Source: Actinomadura macra NBRC 14102 (lineage in GTDB: Bacteria > Actinomycetota > Actinomycetes > Streptosporangiales > Streptosporangiaceae). Taken from it: DNA of 64,000 nt. The stretch spans positions 62,001-126,000 of the forward strand of contig NZ_BCQT01000005.1 of assembly GCF_001552215.1 (NCBI RefSeq). Direction: 5' to 3'. Every line of letters starts with the position of its first letter. Within the stretch, counting starts at the first letter, position 1. A program made the translations under genes and the position numbers. Below are positions 37,370-46,801 of this stretch, one piece after another. Under the pieces are notes generated by a model. The model was not told the DNA's origin. It searched no databases and saw nothing but the letters and a program-made list of their open reading frames with translations.

Positions 37370-39127
37370 TCAGGCCAGAGCGGCGCCCTGGATGGACTGG
37401 GCGTCACCCGGACGCCCGCCCTCCCACAGGGCGGTCAGCGCGGTCGCGGTCAGCACCCGGACGCCCACGGCGATGCACCGCTCGTCGACGTCGAAGTCGC
37501 CGCGGTGCAGGTCGTACTCGCCGGGTGAGCCTGGAGTGCGGACGCCGAGCCGTGCCAGCGCCCCGGGGATCGACTCCAGGTACCAGCCGAAGTCCTCCCC
37601 GCCGAGACTCTGCGGAGTGGGAACGACACCCTCCTCGTCCATGACCTGCGCGGCCGCGTCCCGGAACATCTGCACGCTGGTCGCCTCGTTGACGGTCGGC
37701 GGGACGCCGCGGACGTACTCTAGGGACGCCTCCACGTCGTAGGCGGCGGCGACCGACTGCAGCAGCGCCTTCATCATCTCCGGCGCCCGGTGCCACGCCT
37801 CGTCGTCCAGGCAGCGGACGGTGCCCTCGGCGATCCCGTCGTCCGGGATCGCGTTGGCGACCGACCCCGCCGACACCCGGCCCCACACCAGCGACAGGCT
37901 GGAGCGCGGATCCACGCGCCGCGACAGCGCCGACGGCAACTCGGTGACGATCTTGGCGAGCGCGTAGACGAGATCGGCGGTCAGGTGCGGCCGGGCGGTG
38001 TGCCCGCCGGGACCGGTGACCTTCACGTAGACCTTGTCGCAGGCCGCGGTGATCGGCCCGGTGCGCAGCCCGAGCTGGCCGACCTCGATGCGCGGGTCGC
38101 AGTGCAGCGCGAACGCGCGGTCCACGCCCGCGATACCGCCGGCCGCCATCACGTCCAGGGCACCGCCGGGGGTCTCCTCGGCGGGCTGGAACAGCAGCCG
38201 GACCCGGCCGGGCAGCAGCCCCGCCTCCGCCTGCTGGGCCAGGAACAGGCCCGCGCCCAGCACCATCGTGGTGTGGACGTCGTGACCGCACGCGTGCGCG
38301 ACGCCGGGGACCGTCGACCGGTACGGGACGCCCTCCTTCTCGTCGCGCAGCGGGAGCGCGTCGATGTCGGCGCGCAGCGCGACGGTCGTGCCGTCGGCCG
38401 GGCCGATGTCGCAGAACAGGCCGGTGCCGCCCGGGAGGATCCGCGGTTCCAGCCCGACAGCGCGCAGCCGCTCGGCGATCTGCTTCGTGGTGCGGTACTC
38501 GTTGTAGCCCAGCTCGGGATGCATGTGCAGGTCGCGGCGGAACGCGATCAGGTCGGTCTCGTGGCCGGCGAGGAAGGAGTCGAGCTGCGGTTGCAGCGCC
38601 GCGCCGCCGAGCACCACTCCGCCGCCTGCGCCGGACGGCCCGGAAGCCGCCGCGCCGGACGCGGAAGGCGGCCCGGACACACCAGACACGCCGGACGCGC
38701 CGGACGCGCCGGACGCGTCAGGCACACCCGACGCGGGAGGGGAACCGGAGCCGTCCTGGCCGTCCTGTCCCTCCTGGGCGTTCTGCCCTTCCTGGCCCTG
38801 CTGTCCGCCCTGTGCTCGCCTGTCCTGTGCCGCCTGCCCGCCCTGCGCCGCCTGCCCCGCGAGGCCCCCTGGCCCCGAGGCGGTCGGTGCCGCTGGGCCG
38901 GGCATCACCCCGTGTCCCGGATGTGTCATGTGCGCCCCCTGCGCGATGGCGGAGCCGAACGGCGTCCGCCCGGTGGTCTGGTCGATTGTGCTGTCGTCAC
39001 CCTTGCCGGGCCGACCGCGGGCTTCCGTCCGCGGAACGTCCGGCGGGGGGCCGGAAGGCCGGTGCCGGGGCCCCGTGGGGCGATCGCCCGCCGCGTCCCG
39101 GCCGCCCGGTTCCTCAGGTCGCGGCAT
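37370..39127 (-). CDS. M20-family amidohydrolase with long low-complexity N-terminus
   Basis: A 585-residue protein. Residues about 180-580 form a M20/M40 amidohydrolase: HPELGYNEYRT, ACGHDVHTTM, QPAEETPGGALDVM, GGHTARP and GGEDFGWYLES give the dinuclear metal and catalytic residues. The first 175 residues are disordered, with Gln/Gly runs (QEGQNAQEGQ-like) and Ser/Gly-Ala-Val runs, which is unlike the family. The counterparts AmiA/AmiB of M. tuberculosis lie in the same neighbourhood. The ATG at 39127 follows GGGAGG; it overlaps the ligase gene by 14 bases. Confidence 0.87.
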   Translation of the reverse strand: MPRPEEPGGRDAAGDRPTGPRHRPSGPPPDVPRTEARGRPGKGDDSTIDQTTGRTPFGSAIAQGAHMTHPGHGVMPGPAAPTASGPGGLAGQAAQGGQAAQDRRAQGGQQGQEGQNAQEGQDGQDGSGSPPASGVPDASGASGASGVSGVSGPPSASGAAASGPSGAGGGVVLGGAALQPQLDSFLAGHETDLIAFRRDLHMHPELGYNEYRTTKQIAERLRAVGLEPRILPGGTGLFCDIGPADGTTVALRADIDALPLRDEKEGVPYRSTVPGVAHACGHDVHTTMVLGAGLFLAQQAEAGLLPGRVRLLFQPAEETPGGALDVMAAGGIAGVDRAFALHCDPRIEVGQLGLRTGPITAACDKVYVKVTGPGGHTARPHLTADLVYALAKIVTELPSALSRRVDPRSSLSLVWGRVSAGSVANAIPDDGIAEGTVRCLDDEAWHRAPEMMKALLQSVAAAYDVEASLEYVRGVPPTVNEATSVQMFRDAAAQVMDEEGVVPTPQSLGGEDFGWYLESIPGALARLGVRTPGSPGEYDLHRGDFDVDERCIAVGVRVLTATALTALWEGGRPGDAQSIQGAALA

Positions 39128-40280
39128 GAGCAACCTCCCCCTGTGTGACGAACCTGTCCTCCGCTAGTTCGACGATCGCCGCGTCGACGATGTTCTCAAG
39201 CGTGCCGCCCTCGGCGCGGATCGCGCGCTGACGCTCATAGGGCGCCCCGTGTTCGAGGACTTCCCCGGCCACCTTGAGCTCCTCCGCGCAGCCGAGCCGG
39301 TCGGAGACGGGCTCCAGTTCCCGGATCAGCTCGTAGAGGTCGTCGCGGAGTGGTGCGGTGTTCCCAGTGTCATCGGTGATGACGATGGCGTCGAGTCCGT
39401 ATCTGGTCGCGCGCCACTTGTTGTCACGTACCACCCAGGCCGCGGGGCGGGGCAGGGTGTAGCCCCGGTCGAGCTGCTGATCGAACAGCGTCACCAGGCT
39501 CTGGCAGAGGGCCGCGGCCATGCCCACCTCCCGGAGGGTGGGGATGCCGTCGAACATGCGGATCTCGATCGTCCCAAAGTCCGGATGTGGACGGATATCC
39601 CACCAGACCTCCTTGATGCTCCGGATCGTTCCGGCACGCAGGAGGGTGTCCATGTAGCCCTCGAAGGCGGCCCAGTCGTCCAGCGAGTGGGGCGGGCCGG
39701 CGGTCGGGAGCTGGCCGAAGACCACGGCCCGACACGAGGCGAGGCCGGTGTCGCTGCCGCTCCAGAACGGGCTGGACGCGGTGAGCGCCAGGAAGTGCGG
39801 CAGGTAGGCCGACAGGGCGTTCACGATGGGGATCGCCTTCGCGCCGTCCGATATGCCCACATGGACGTGCACGCCGAACGTCTGGATGCGCCGGGCCAGC
39901 CACTGCATCTGCTCGATGAGCTGGGCATAGCGGCCCATCGGCGCCATCACGGCGTCGCGCCAGTCGCTGATCGGATGGGTGCCCGTGCAGGCCAGCGTGA
40001 GGTCGCGCTCGGCGGCGGCGGAGCGCAGGGAGGCGAGCGTGGCCGCGAGGTCGTCCTTGGCCTCGCCCACGGTGTTACAGATATCGGTCACGACCTCGAC
40101 CGTCGACTCCATCAGCTCGTGACGGACCTTGGGGATTCCCGTGCCCTCGGCGAGGACGGGCAGCGCGGCGAGCACCTCGCGTGCGTCCTGCCGCAGGTGC
40201 CTGGTCTCCACATCGACGAGCTGGAGCTCCCACTCGATGCCGAGGGTCGCCCCGTTCGATGGGTTGAAGTCAATGGCCAC
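39114..40280 (-). CDS. YbdK-type carboxylate-amine ligase (GCS2 family)
   Basis: A 388-residue glutamate-cysteine-ligase-like enzyme. Motifs: GATLGIEWELQLVD at the start (first Glu pair), ELMESTVEVVT, FGVHVHVGISDG, and WDIRPHPDFGTIEIRMFD. Members form a weak gamma-glutamylcysteine or similar amide bond with ATP. The GTG at 40280 has CGGAGG seven bases upstream and opens exactly at the domain, so the upstream Cys-rich reading (CATC...CKDC) is probably not translated. Upstream in one unit with the M20 gene. Confidence 0.85.
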   Translation of the reverse strand: MAIDFNPSNGATLGIEWELQLVDVETRHLRQDAREVLAALPVLAEGTGIPKVRHELMESTVEVVTDICNTVGEAKDDLAATLASLRSAAAERDLTLACTGTHPISDWRDAVMAPMGRYAQLIEQMQWLARRIQTFGVHVHVGISDGAKAIPIVNALSAYLPHFLALTASSPFWSGSDTGLASCRAVVFGQLPTAGPPHSLDDWAAFEGYMDTLLRAGTIRSIKEVWWDIRPHPDFGTIEIRMFDGIPTLREVGMAAALCQSLVTLFDQQLDRGYTLPRPAAWVVRDNKWRATRYGLDAIVITDDTGNTAPLRDDLYELIRELEPVSDRLGCAEELKVAGEVLEHGAPYERQRAIRAEGGTLENIVDAAIVELAEDRFVTQGEVAHAAT

Positions 40281-40680
40281 GGCCAACCTCCGTCCACAAT
40301 CCTTGCAGGTCGTTGCGTGGCACGTGGCGCAATTCAGCCAGCGGGTCCCTAAGCCTGGACAAACGCCGGTCCAGGTCACGTGTTCCACCATGATGGCGTC
40401 CGTGGCCGCGAGCCCGCCGCATCTCTTTGCCCTTTGCAGACCAATTGACTCGTACGGGCGGGACCCAGAGCGTGCGAAGCACACTTTTCGGTCATCGATC
40501 ATGCCGAGGGCATCACTAGATCGGACTAGTCAGCCCGTCCCAAAATACCCGTCATGACGGACTGTAACCGATGACCGGGGATCCCCACACCTAGTGTGAT
40601 TTCCGATACATCCCGAGGATCGCTCTCTCTCGGTTCGGGTACCTCTTCTCCGGATACGTCGCCTAGTCTTCGGGGGAGTC
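40281..40680. other. Divergent intergenic region
   Basis: 400 bases between the ligase and D-Ala-D-Ala carboxypeptidase genes. No supportable gene. AT content is somewhat higher around 40490-40600, where both promoters likely lie. Confidence 0.5.
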
Positions 40681-41976
40681 ATGGGCGTTGGGGGCAGCTG
40701 CGCGGCTGCGGGAAAGAGGAGCGGCGAGAGCTTGCGACCAGAGCGACATGGGCTGCGGGCCGGGCTGCACCGCGCCGTGACGGTGATCACAGTGCCGCTC
40801 GTGGCGGTCTGCCTGACCGCACCACCGGCCCTGGCCGCACCGCCCGGCAGAGCCGCGCCGCCGTCCGATCCGGTGGGCGGACCACAGCTCGGGGCCCGCG
40901 GGCTCGTCGTCGACACGGCGCCCGGCGTCCCGGCCCTACCGAAGATCAAGGCGTCCTCGTACCTGGTCGCCGACGGTGACACCGGCGAGGTGCTGGCCGC
41001 CAAGGACCCGCACGGCCGCTACCTTCCGGCGAGCACCCTCAAGACGCTGACCGCGCTGGCCCTCGTCCCGAGGCTGGACCCGGACCGGCTCGTCCGGCCG
41101 TCCCAGCAGGCGTGCGACGTCGAGGGCACCAAGGTCGGGCTGACGCCGAAGATGAGCTACAAGGTCTCGGACCTGTTCCACGCGCTGATGATGATGTCGG
41201 CCAACGACGCGGCGGTGACGCTCGCCGAGGCGGACGGCGGGATGCGCAAGACCCTCGCCGACATGAACACCGAGGCCAGGCGGATCAACGCCCGCGACAC
41301 CCTCGCCGGGTCGCCGAACGGTCTGGACAAGGACCTCGGCCTGAACGTGCGGACGCAGCACACCTCCGCCTACGACCTCGCGCTGATCCTGCGCGAGGGG
41401 CTGAAGAACGCCGACTACCGCAGGTACGTCCAGGCGATCGACTTCCGGTTCCCGGCGCCGCCCTCCAAGAAGGAGCGCAAGAAGGGCAAGAAGGTCGGCG
41501 GGTACCCGATCCACACGCACAACAAGCTGCTGCCGGGCGAGCGGTACGGCTACACCGGCCTGCTGGGCGGCAAGAACGGCTACACCATCGCCGCCGGGCA
41601 GACCTACGTGGCCGCCGCCCGCCGCGGCGGGCACACGATCATCATCTCGCTGATGAAGGCCGACATGCCACCCTCGCCGTACGCGGTCAAGCTGCTGGAC
41701 TGGGGGTTCGCGGCGCGCGGGAAGGCCAAGCCGATGGGCACGCTGGTGCCTCCGGGTGACGCGCCGGAGCCCGACAAGGGCGGCCCGGGCGGGCTGCTGC
41801 CCGACGCCCCGCTGGCCTCGGACGACTCGACCCGGATGTGGCTTCTCGTGGGCGGCGGCGCGGTCGGCGCGGTCCTCGCGGCCGGGGTACTGATCGCCGT
41901 GCTGCGGCGGCGGCGCCGCTACGGGCTGCCTCCGGCGCGGTCCACCGAGCCGTCCTACGACGAGACCGGCCGGTAA
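40681..41976 (+). CDS. D-alanyl-D-alanine carboxypeptidase (S11, PBP5-like)
   Basis: A 431-residue exported penicillin-binding protein trimming peptidoglycan stem peptides. Signal sequence with PPALA cut (about residue 50), catalytic serine in ASTLKTL (SxxK), SANDAA (SxN), and GGKNGYT, where the usual KTG is KNG, a common actinomycete variant. The C-terminus has a membrane span (about 385-407) with basic residues after it, so the enzyme is anchored. Its end overlaps the convergent BrkB gene by 22 bases. Confidence 0.9.
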   Translation: MGVGGSCAAAGKRSGESLRPERHGLRAGLHRAVTVITVPLVAVCLTAPPALAAPPGRAAPPSDPVGGPQLGARGLVVDTAPGVPALPKIKASSYLVADGDTGEVLAAKDPHGRYLPASTLKTLTALALVPRLDPDRLVRPSQQACDVEGTKVGLTPKMSYKVSDLFHALMMMSANDAAVTLAEADGGMRKTLADMNTEARRINARDTLAGSPNGLDKDLGLNVRTQHTSAYDLALILREGLKNADYRRYVQAIDFRFPAPPSKKERKKGKKVGGYPIHTHNKLLPGERYGYTGLLGGKNGYTIAAGQTYVAAARRGGHTIIISLMKADMPPSPYAVKLLDWGFAARGKAKPMGTLVPPGDAPEPDKGGPGGLLPDAPLASDDSTRMWLLVGGGAVGAVLAAGVLIAVLRRRRRYGLPPARSTEPSYDETGR

Positions 41977-42941
41977 CCGCGGGCGGCGGCGGGGTCGTCG
42001 CCCGCACCCGCCCGCTCGGGGCTGTCGGCGTCGGCGCTGAGGACGATGCGCCGCGTGGCCGTCCACGCGGCGGCGAACAGCACGAACCGCGACACGACGT
42101 TGATCCACACCATCAACCCCACCAGCACGGCGAACGAAGCGTAGACGGGGTTCTGCGTCGTGCGTCCGATCAGCAGCGTCGCGATCTGCTTGAGGGCCTC
42201 GAAGCCGACGGCGCCGAACAGCGCGCCCCTGGCGATCCGCCGCCATGGCGCGCGGGTACCGGAGAGCCGGGTGAACAGCACCAGGAAGATCACCGTGTCG
42301 AACGCCATCGCCACGGCCAGCGACAGCAGCCGCAGCCCCGTCCCTGCGCCGGGCACGTCCTCCAGGCCGAACCAGCCGAGCACGGTGTGCGTCGCGGACG
42401 TGGTGACGGTCGAGATCGCCATGCCGCAGACCAGGATCACGCCGAGGAAGCCCAGGACAGCCAGGTCCCACAGCGTCTTGAGGACGTAGTTGCCGCCGCC
42501 GGTCGGCTCGTTTCCCCACATGTCGCGCAGGGACTCGCGCAGCACCTGCACCCAGCCGAGGCCGGTGAAGAGCAGCGCCACCAGGCCGAGGATGCCGACG
42601 GCCGTCTTGGACTGGGCGATCTCCTCCACCTGGAGCTGACCGGAGAGTCCGGGCAACAGCGAGTTGACCGCCCGGACGAAGTAGTCGCGCGCCTGGCCGC
42701 TGACCCCGACGAGGTAGCCGAGCAGCGAGTACGCGAGCGCCAGCAGAGGAAAGAACGACAGGAATCCATAGCAGGTGAGAGCCGCCGCGAGCCGGTCACC
42801 GCGCCGATCCATGTAGCGCTCGAACGCTCGTCCCAGATGGTCGAACCACTTCGAGCGGGCGCGCGCGCCGCTCAGCAGGCTCTTCCCCGTGTCCAGCAGA
42901 GTCTCGCCCTGCCGTTGCACCTTGGTGATCACCCGCCACAT
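41955..42941 (-). CDS. YihY/BrkB family inner membrane protein
   Basis: A 328-residue membrane protein with six spans. It shows the family pattern: AAALTCYGFLSFFPLLAL, LLGYLVG, a repeat of TKTAVGILGLVALLFTGLG-like segments, and LVGLMVWINVVSRFVLF near the end. The role of the family is unsettled; some were mistaken for RNase BN. The ATG at 42941 begins MWRVITKVQRQGE; no ribosome site is visible upstream. Confidence 0.85.
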   Translation of the reverse strand: MWRVITKVQRQGETLLDTGKSLLSGARARSKWFDHLGRAFERYMDRRGDRLAAALTCYGFLSFFPLLALAYSLLGYLVGVSGQARDYFVRAVNSLLPGLSGQLQVEEIAQSKTAVGILGLVALLFTGLGWVQVLRESLRDMWGNEPTGGGNYVLKTLWDLAVLGFLGVILVCGMAISTVTTSATHTVLGWFGLEDVPGAGTGLRLLSLAVAMAFDTVIFLVLFTRLSGTRAPWRRIARGALFGAVGFEALKQIATLLIGRTTQNPVYASFAVLVGLMVWINVVSRFVLFAAAWTATRRIVLSADADSPERAGAGDDPAAARGYRPVSS

Positions 42942-43041
42942 GAACGCAACGTACCCGGATTCGGACGGTCGATGCAGCGCACGGTAATCAGCCGTTAAAC
43001 GGTGCGTTGTCCAAGCGATCCGGATCCTCCGGGTAAAGGAT

Positions 43042-43593
43042 TCAGGATGCGGTGGGGCAGTCGTCCTCCGTACGGGGACCCGCGCCGCCCACGCCGAACA
43101 CGAAGTCGCGTTGGGGACGCCACACTCCGTCCTCACCGTGCTCGTACAGCGAGAATCCCCAGACCTCGAAGCCGGCGGTGTAGCCGGCGAGCTCCTCGTA
43201 GGCCCGATCCATGACCCTGTCGGGCAGGTGGTGGGCGATCGTCACGTGCGGGTGGTACGGGTACTCCAGCGGCCGGGCGAGCGGCCCCGACAGAATTTTT
43301 GTCTGAAGCCGCTCACAATCGTCGATGCCCTCGTCCAGAGCCACGAAGACGACCGGAGAGACGGGCCGGAACGTTCCGCTGCCATGCAACCGGATATGGA
43401 AGGGCCGCTCCGCGCGGGCGATGTCCAGCAGGTGCGCCTCGATCGCGTCCAGCATCGCGCCGTCGACCTCGGTGGGCGGCAGGAGGGTGATGTGGGTCGG
43501 GATCGCACCGGCGAGCGGGTCGCCGAACGAGGCGCGCTTGCCCTGGAGCATCGCGCCGTAGGGGTCCGGGATCGAGATGGCCACCCCGATCAT
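43042..43593 (-). CDS. 2'-5' RNA ligase family protein
   Basis: The 183-residue product has the two HxT/S motifs of the 2H phosphoesterase superfamily: PTHITLLPPTE (near residue 30) and YHPHVTIAHHLPD (near residue 125). Such proteins hydrolyse cyclic phosphates or form 2'-5' RNA bonds. The ATG at 43593 opens right before the domain; a GTG at 43656 overlapping the trpS stop is an alternative. Downstream of trpS on the same strand. Confidence 0.8.
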   Translation of the reverse strand: MIGVAISIPDPYGAMLQGKRASFGDPLAGAIPTHITLLPPTEVDGAMLDAIEAHLLDIARAERPFHIRLHGSGTFRPVSPVVFVALDEGIDDCERLQTKILSGPLARPLEYPYHPHVTIAHHLPDRVMDRAYEELAGYTAGFEVWGFSLYEHGEDGVWRPQRDFVFGVGGAGPRTEDDCPTAS

Positions 43594-43645
43594 GCGGACC
43601 CCGGCCGGAGGCGCGCCCGTCCCGGGCGCCTCTGCGGCCGCCCGG

Positions 43646-44755
43646 TCAGTGACCACGTCCCACAGTTCCCAATCCCGCAGTTCCCAACCCGACGAAGCCC
43701 ACCCGCTCACGGACGGTCTCCATCGTCCGCCTTGCGACCTGCGAGGCGCGGTCGGCGCCCTGCGCGAGCAGCCGGTCGAGCTGCTCCTCGTCCTCCAGCA
43801 GCTTGAGCGTCCGCTCCCTGATCGGCGTGAACGTGTCCAGGACGATCTGCGCGAGGTCCTTCTTGAACTGGCCATAGCCGGACCCGTCGTACCGGGCCTC
43901 AAGATCGGGGATGGACGTCCCCTCCAGCGCCGAGTAGATCCGCAGCAGGTTCGTGACGCCGGCCTTCTTCTCCTCGTCGTAGCGCACCTCCGAGCCGGTG
44001 TCGGTCACCGCGCGCATGATCTTCTTGCGCATCGGGCCCGGGTCCTCCAGCACGTCCACGATGCCCTGCGGCGACGATGCCGACTTGCTCATCTTCGCGG
44101 TCGGCTCCTGAAGATCAGTGATCTTCGCGGCGTCGGCGGGGATGAACGCCTCCGGCGCGACGAACGTCTCCCCGAACCGGTGGTTGAAGCGCCCGGCGAG
44201 CGTGCGCGTGAGCTCCAGGTGCTGCCGCTGGTCCTCGCCGACCGGCACGCGCAGCGCCCGCCCGTCCGGGCCCGGCTCGGGCGTGTAGAGCAGGATGTCG
44301 GCCGCCTGGAGGATCGGGTAGGTGAACAGGCCGACGCTCGTGCCCGCCGTCCCCTGTTTGGACGACTTGTCCTTGAACTGGGTCATCCGCCCGGCCTCAC
44401 CGAACCCGGTCAGGCAGCCCAGCACCCACGCCAGCTCCGCGTGCTCGGGGACATGGCTCTGCACGAACACGGCGGCCCGCTCGGGGTCCACGCCCATCGC
44501 GAACAGCTGCGCGGCGGCGACCTTCGTGCGGCGGCGCAGAACGGCCGGATCGTGCTCGACGGTGATCGCGTGCAGGTCGACCACGCAGTAGAACGCGTCA
44601 TGGGAGTCCTGCATGGCGACCCACTGCCGCAACGCGCCCAGGTAGTTGCCGAGGTGGAACGAGTCGGCGGTGGGCTGGATGCCCGACAGCACGCGGGGGG
44701 CGCTGTCGCGGCGCGCGGCGGCTTCAGCGGGGCTGGACGCTTCGGGCATGTGCAC
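43646..44755 (-). CDS. trpS: Tryptophanyl-tRNA synthetase
   Basis: A 369-residue class I synthetase charging tRNA-Trp. Motifs: [16 protein letters not shown] (HIGH as HLGN, near residue 35), the Trp-pocket and dimer residues around [14 protein letters not shown], and KMSKSASSP (near residue 215). The C-terminus ends with a short repeat [11 protein letters not shown] encoded by an imperfect 14-base duplication. GTG at 44755 or ATG at 44749 are both possible starts. Confidence 0.95.
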   Translation of the reverse strand: MHMPEASSPAEAAARRDSAPRVLSGIQPTADSFHLGNYLGALRQWVAMQDSHDAFYCVVDLHAITVEHDPAVLRRRTKVAAAQLFAMGVDPERAAVFVQSHVPEHAELAWVLGCLTGFGEAGRMTQFKDKSSKQGTAGTSVGLFTYPILQAADILLYTPEPGPDGRALRVPVGEDQRQHLELTRTLAGRFNHRFGETFVAPEAFIPADAAKITDLQEPTAKMSKSASSPQGIVDVLEDPGPMRKKIMRAVTDTGSEVRYDEEKKAGVTNLLRIYSALEGTSIPDLEARYDGSGYGQFKKDLAQIVLDTFTPIRERTLKLLEDEEQLDRLLAQGADRASQVARRTMETVRERVGFVGLGTAGLGTVGRGH

Positions 44756-44767
44756 GGACCGATTCTC

Positions 44768-45763
44768 TCAGGTGCCGCCGGACCCGTTCGGGGCCGGCGT
44801 CTCTCGCGGGGCGACCGCCCGCGGGGCCGCGGGCGGCGGCGCGGGCGCCGCCGGCATGGGCTGCGGCGTCGCCCGCGGTGTGACGCGCACACGGGCCACC
44901 CGCCGGCCGTCCATCAGGGCGACCGCGAGCAGCCGGCCCCCGGCCTCCACCGAGTCGCCCTTCGCGGGCACCCGGCCGAGGACCGCCATGATGTGACCGG
45001 CGACCGTCTCGTAGGGCCCGGCGGGCAGCCGGATCCCGGTCTCGGTGGCGAAGTCGTCGAGGTTGAGCAGGCCGTCGACCTCGACCACCCCACCGTGCAG
45101 GCGCCGAGCCTGCGCGTCCTGCACATCATATTCATCGCGTATGTCGCCGATGAGCTCCTCCACGAGGTCCTCCAACGTGACGATCCCGGCGACGCCGCCG
45201 TACTCGTCCATGACGATCGCCAGATGGCAGCCCTCGCGGCGCATCTCCGAGAGCGCCGGAAGCACCCGCTTGGAGGAGGGCAGGAACTTCACCGGACGGA
45301 CCAGCTCGCCCACCGGCCCGTCCTCGCCCGGCGAGTCGGGGCCGTCGGTCAGCAGCAGGTCCCGGATGTGCACGAAGCCGATCACCTCGTCGTGGGAGTC
45401 CCGGCAGACGGGGAACCGCGAGTGCGGGCTGCCCGCCGCGACCCGCGCCGCCGCCCGCAGCGGCAGTTCCGCGTCCAGGAACTCGACCTCGGTGCGCGGC
45501 ACCAGCACCTCCCGCAGGGGCCGCTCGCCCGCCGCGAACACCTCCCCGATCAGCGCCCGCTCATCCGCGGTGATCAGGGTGTTCTCCGCGATGAGCGCCC
45601 GCATCCGCTCGGCGGTCAGCTCCTCGCGCAGTGCCCTCGGATCGCCGCCCGCGAGCCGTACGACCAGGTCGGTCGAGCCCGACAGCAGCCAGATCAGGGG
45701 CCGGACGAGCCGCCTCGGCGGCTGGGACTGCGGCTGCTGCGGCATTGGCGGCGTCCGGTCCAT
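44768..45763 (-). CDS. CorC/HlyC-like CBS protein lacking the membrane domain
   Basis: The 331-residue product has two CBS domains (about 80-210; VPRTEVEFLDAELPLRAAAR, then IVMDEYGGVAGIVTLEDL) and a CorC_HlyC C-terminal domain (about 225-300), then a Pro/Ala tail. The usual N-terminal DUF21 membrane domain of about 150 residues is missing; only its last helix (PLIWLLSGSTDLVVRL) remains, and the gene starts cleanly with GGGGAAGG before the ATG. This resembles E. coli CorC, which is naturally short, more than full-length HlyC/CNNM transporters. Divergent from galE. Confidence 0.82.
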   Translation of the reverse strand: MDRTPPMPQQPQSQPPRRLVRPLIWLLSGSTDLVVRLAGGDPRALREELTAERMRALIAENTLITADERALIGEVFAAGERPLREVLVPRTEVEFLDAELPLRAAARVAAGSPHSRFPVCRDSHDEVIGFVHIRDLLLTDGPDSPGEDGPVGELVRPVKFLPSSKRVLPALSEMRREGCHLAIVMDEYGGVAGIVTLEDLVEELIGDIRDEYDVQDAQARRLHGGVVEVDGLLNLDDFATETGIRLPAGPYETVAGHIMAVLGRVPAKGDSVEAGGRLLAVALMDGRRVARVRVTPRATPQPMPAAPAPPPAAPRAVAPRETPAPNGSGGT

Positions 45764-45847
45764 GTGTTAAACCTTCCCCGTTCGCGGTTACGGCTAGCCT
45801 GGAGGACACCCCCGCCTGTCCCATAGCCGTCCGTTGGAGGTCCGTTC

Positions 45848-46801
45848 GTGAAGCTGCTCGTCACCGGAGGCGCCGGCTACATCGGCAGCGTCGTCTCCGC
45901 CCTGCTCCTGGAGGCGGGACACGAGGTCGTCGTCCTGGACGACCTGTCCACCGGCCACGAGGACGCGGTGCCCGAGGGCGCCCGGCTGGTGCGCGGCACG
46001 CTGCGCGAGACCGCCGCGGACGTCCTGGGCGGCGCGGGCTTCGACGCGGTCCTGCACTTCGCCGCCAAGTCCCTGGTGGGCGAGTCGGTGGAAAAGCCCG
46101 GCCTGTACTGGGACAAGAACCTCGGCGAGTCCCTCGCCCTGCTGGAGGCGATGCGGATCTCGGCCGTCCCGCGGATCGTGTTCTCCTCGACCGCCGCGAC
46201 CTACGGCGAGCCGGAGTCCACCCCGATCCTGGAGACCGACCCGACCCGCCCGACCAACCCCTACGGCGCGTCCAAGCTGGCGATCGACACCACCCTCGCC
46301 GAGTACGCCCGGCTGCACGGCATCGGCGGGGTGTCGCTGCGCTACTTCAACGTCGCGGGCGCCTACGGCCGGCAGGGCGAGCGGCACACCGTCGAGACCC
46401 ACCTGATCCCGAACGTGCTGAAGGTCGCGCTGGGCGAGCGGGAGTCCGTGCACGTCTTCGGCGAGGACTACCCGACGCCGGACGGCACCTGCCTGCGCGA
46501 CTACATCCACGTCGCCGACCTCGGCCGCGCCCACCTGCTCGCGCTGGACGCCTGCACGCCCGGGTTCCACCAGATCTTCAACCTGGGCAGCGGCAACGGC
46601 AACTCCGTCCGCGAGGTCATCGACGTCTGCCGCGAGGTCACCGGGCGCGACATCCCCGCCGAGGTGAGCCCGCGCCGTCCCGGCGACCCGGCCGTTCTGG
46701 TGGCGTCCTCGGAGAAGATCCAGTCACAGCTCGGCTGGAAGCCGGAGCGCGACCTTCAGGCGATGGTGTCGGACGCGTGGACCTTCCTGCGCTCACGATG
46801 A
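45848..46801 (+). CDS. galE: UDP-glucose 4-epimerase
   Basis: A 317-residue extended SDR enzyme interconverting UDP-glucose and UDP-galactose. NAD site [10 protein letters not shown] (residues 5-14), catalytic Ser region FSSTAATYG, and YGASK with the Tyr-x3-Lys pair. Substrate-binding DYIHVADL and [14 protein letters not shown] follow. GTG start with TTGGAGG upstream. The stop overlaps the galK start by four bases (ATGA). Confidence 0.94.
   Translation: MKLLVTGGAGYIGSVVSALLLEAGHEVVVLDDLSTGHEDAVPEGARLVRGTLRETAADVLGGAGFDAVLHFAAKSLVGESVEKPGLYWDKNLGESLALLEAMRISAVPRIVFSSTAATYGEPESTPILETDPTRPTNPYGASKLAIDTTLAEYARLHGIGGVSLRYFNVAGAYGRQGERHTVETHLIPNVLKVALGERESVHVFGEDYPTPDGTCLRDYIHVADLGRAHLLALDACTPGFHQIFNLGSGNGNSVREVIDVCREVTGRDIPAEVSPRRPGDPAVLVASSEKIQSQLGWKPERDLQAMVSDAWTFLRSR

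Noticed and set aside
40281..40502. Cys-rich N-terminal extension of the YbdK-like gene (CATC...CKDC), resembling a zinc motif
   Set aside because: The GTG at 40280 has a good ribosome site exactly before the conserved domain, so the upstream part is probably leader or promoter.
40681..41976. KNG instead of KTG taken as a sign of an inactive penicillin-binding protein
   Set aside because: SxxK and SxN are intact and KNG is seen in actinomycete carboxypeptidases of this kind.
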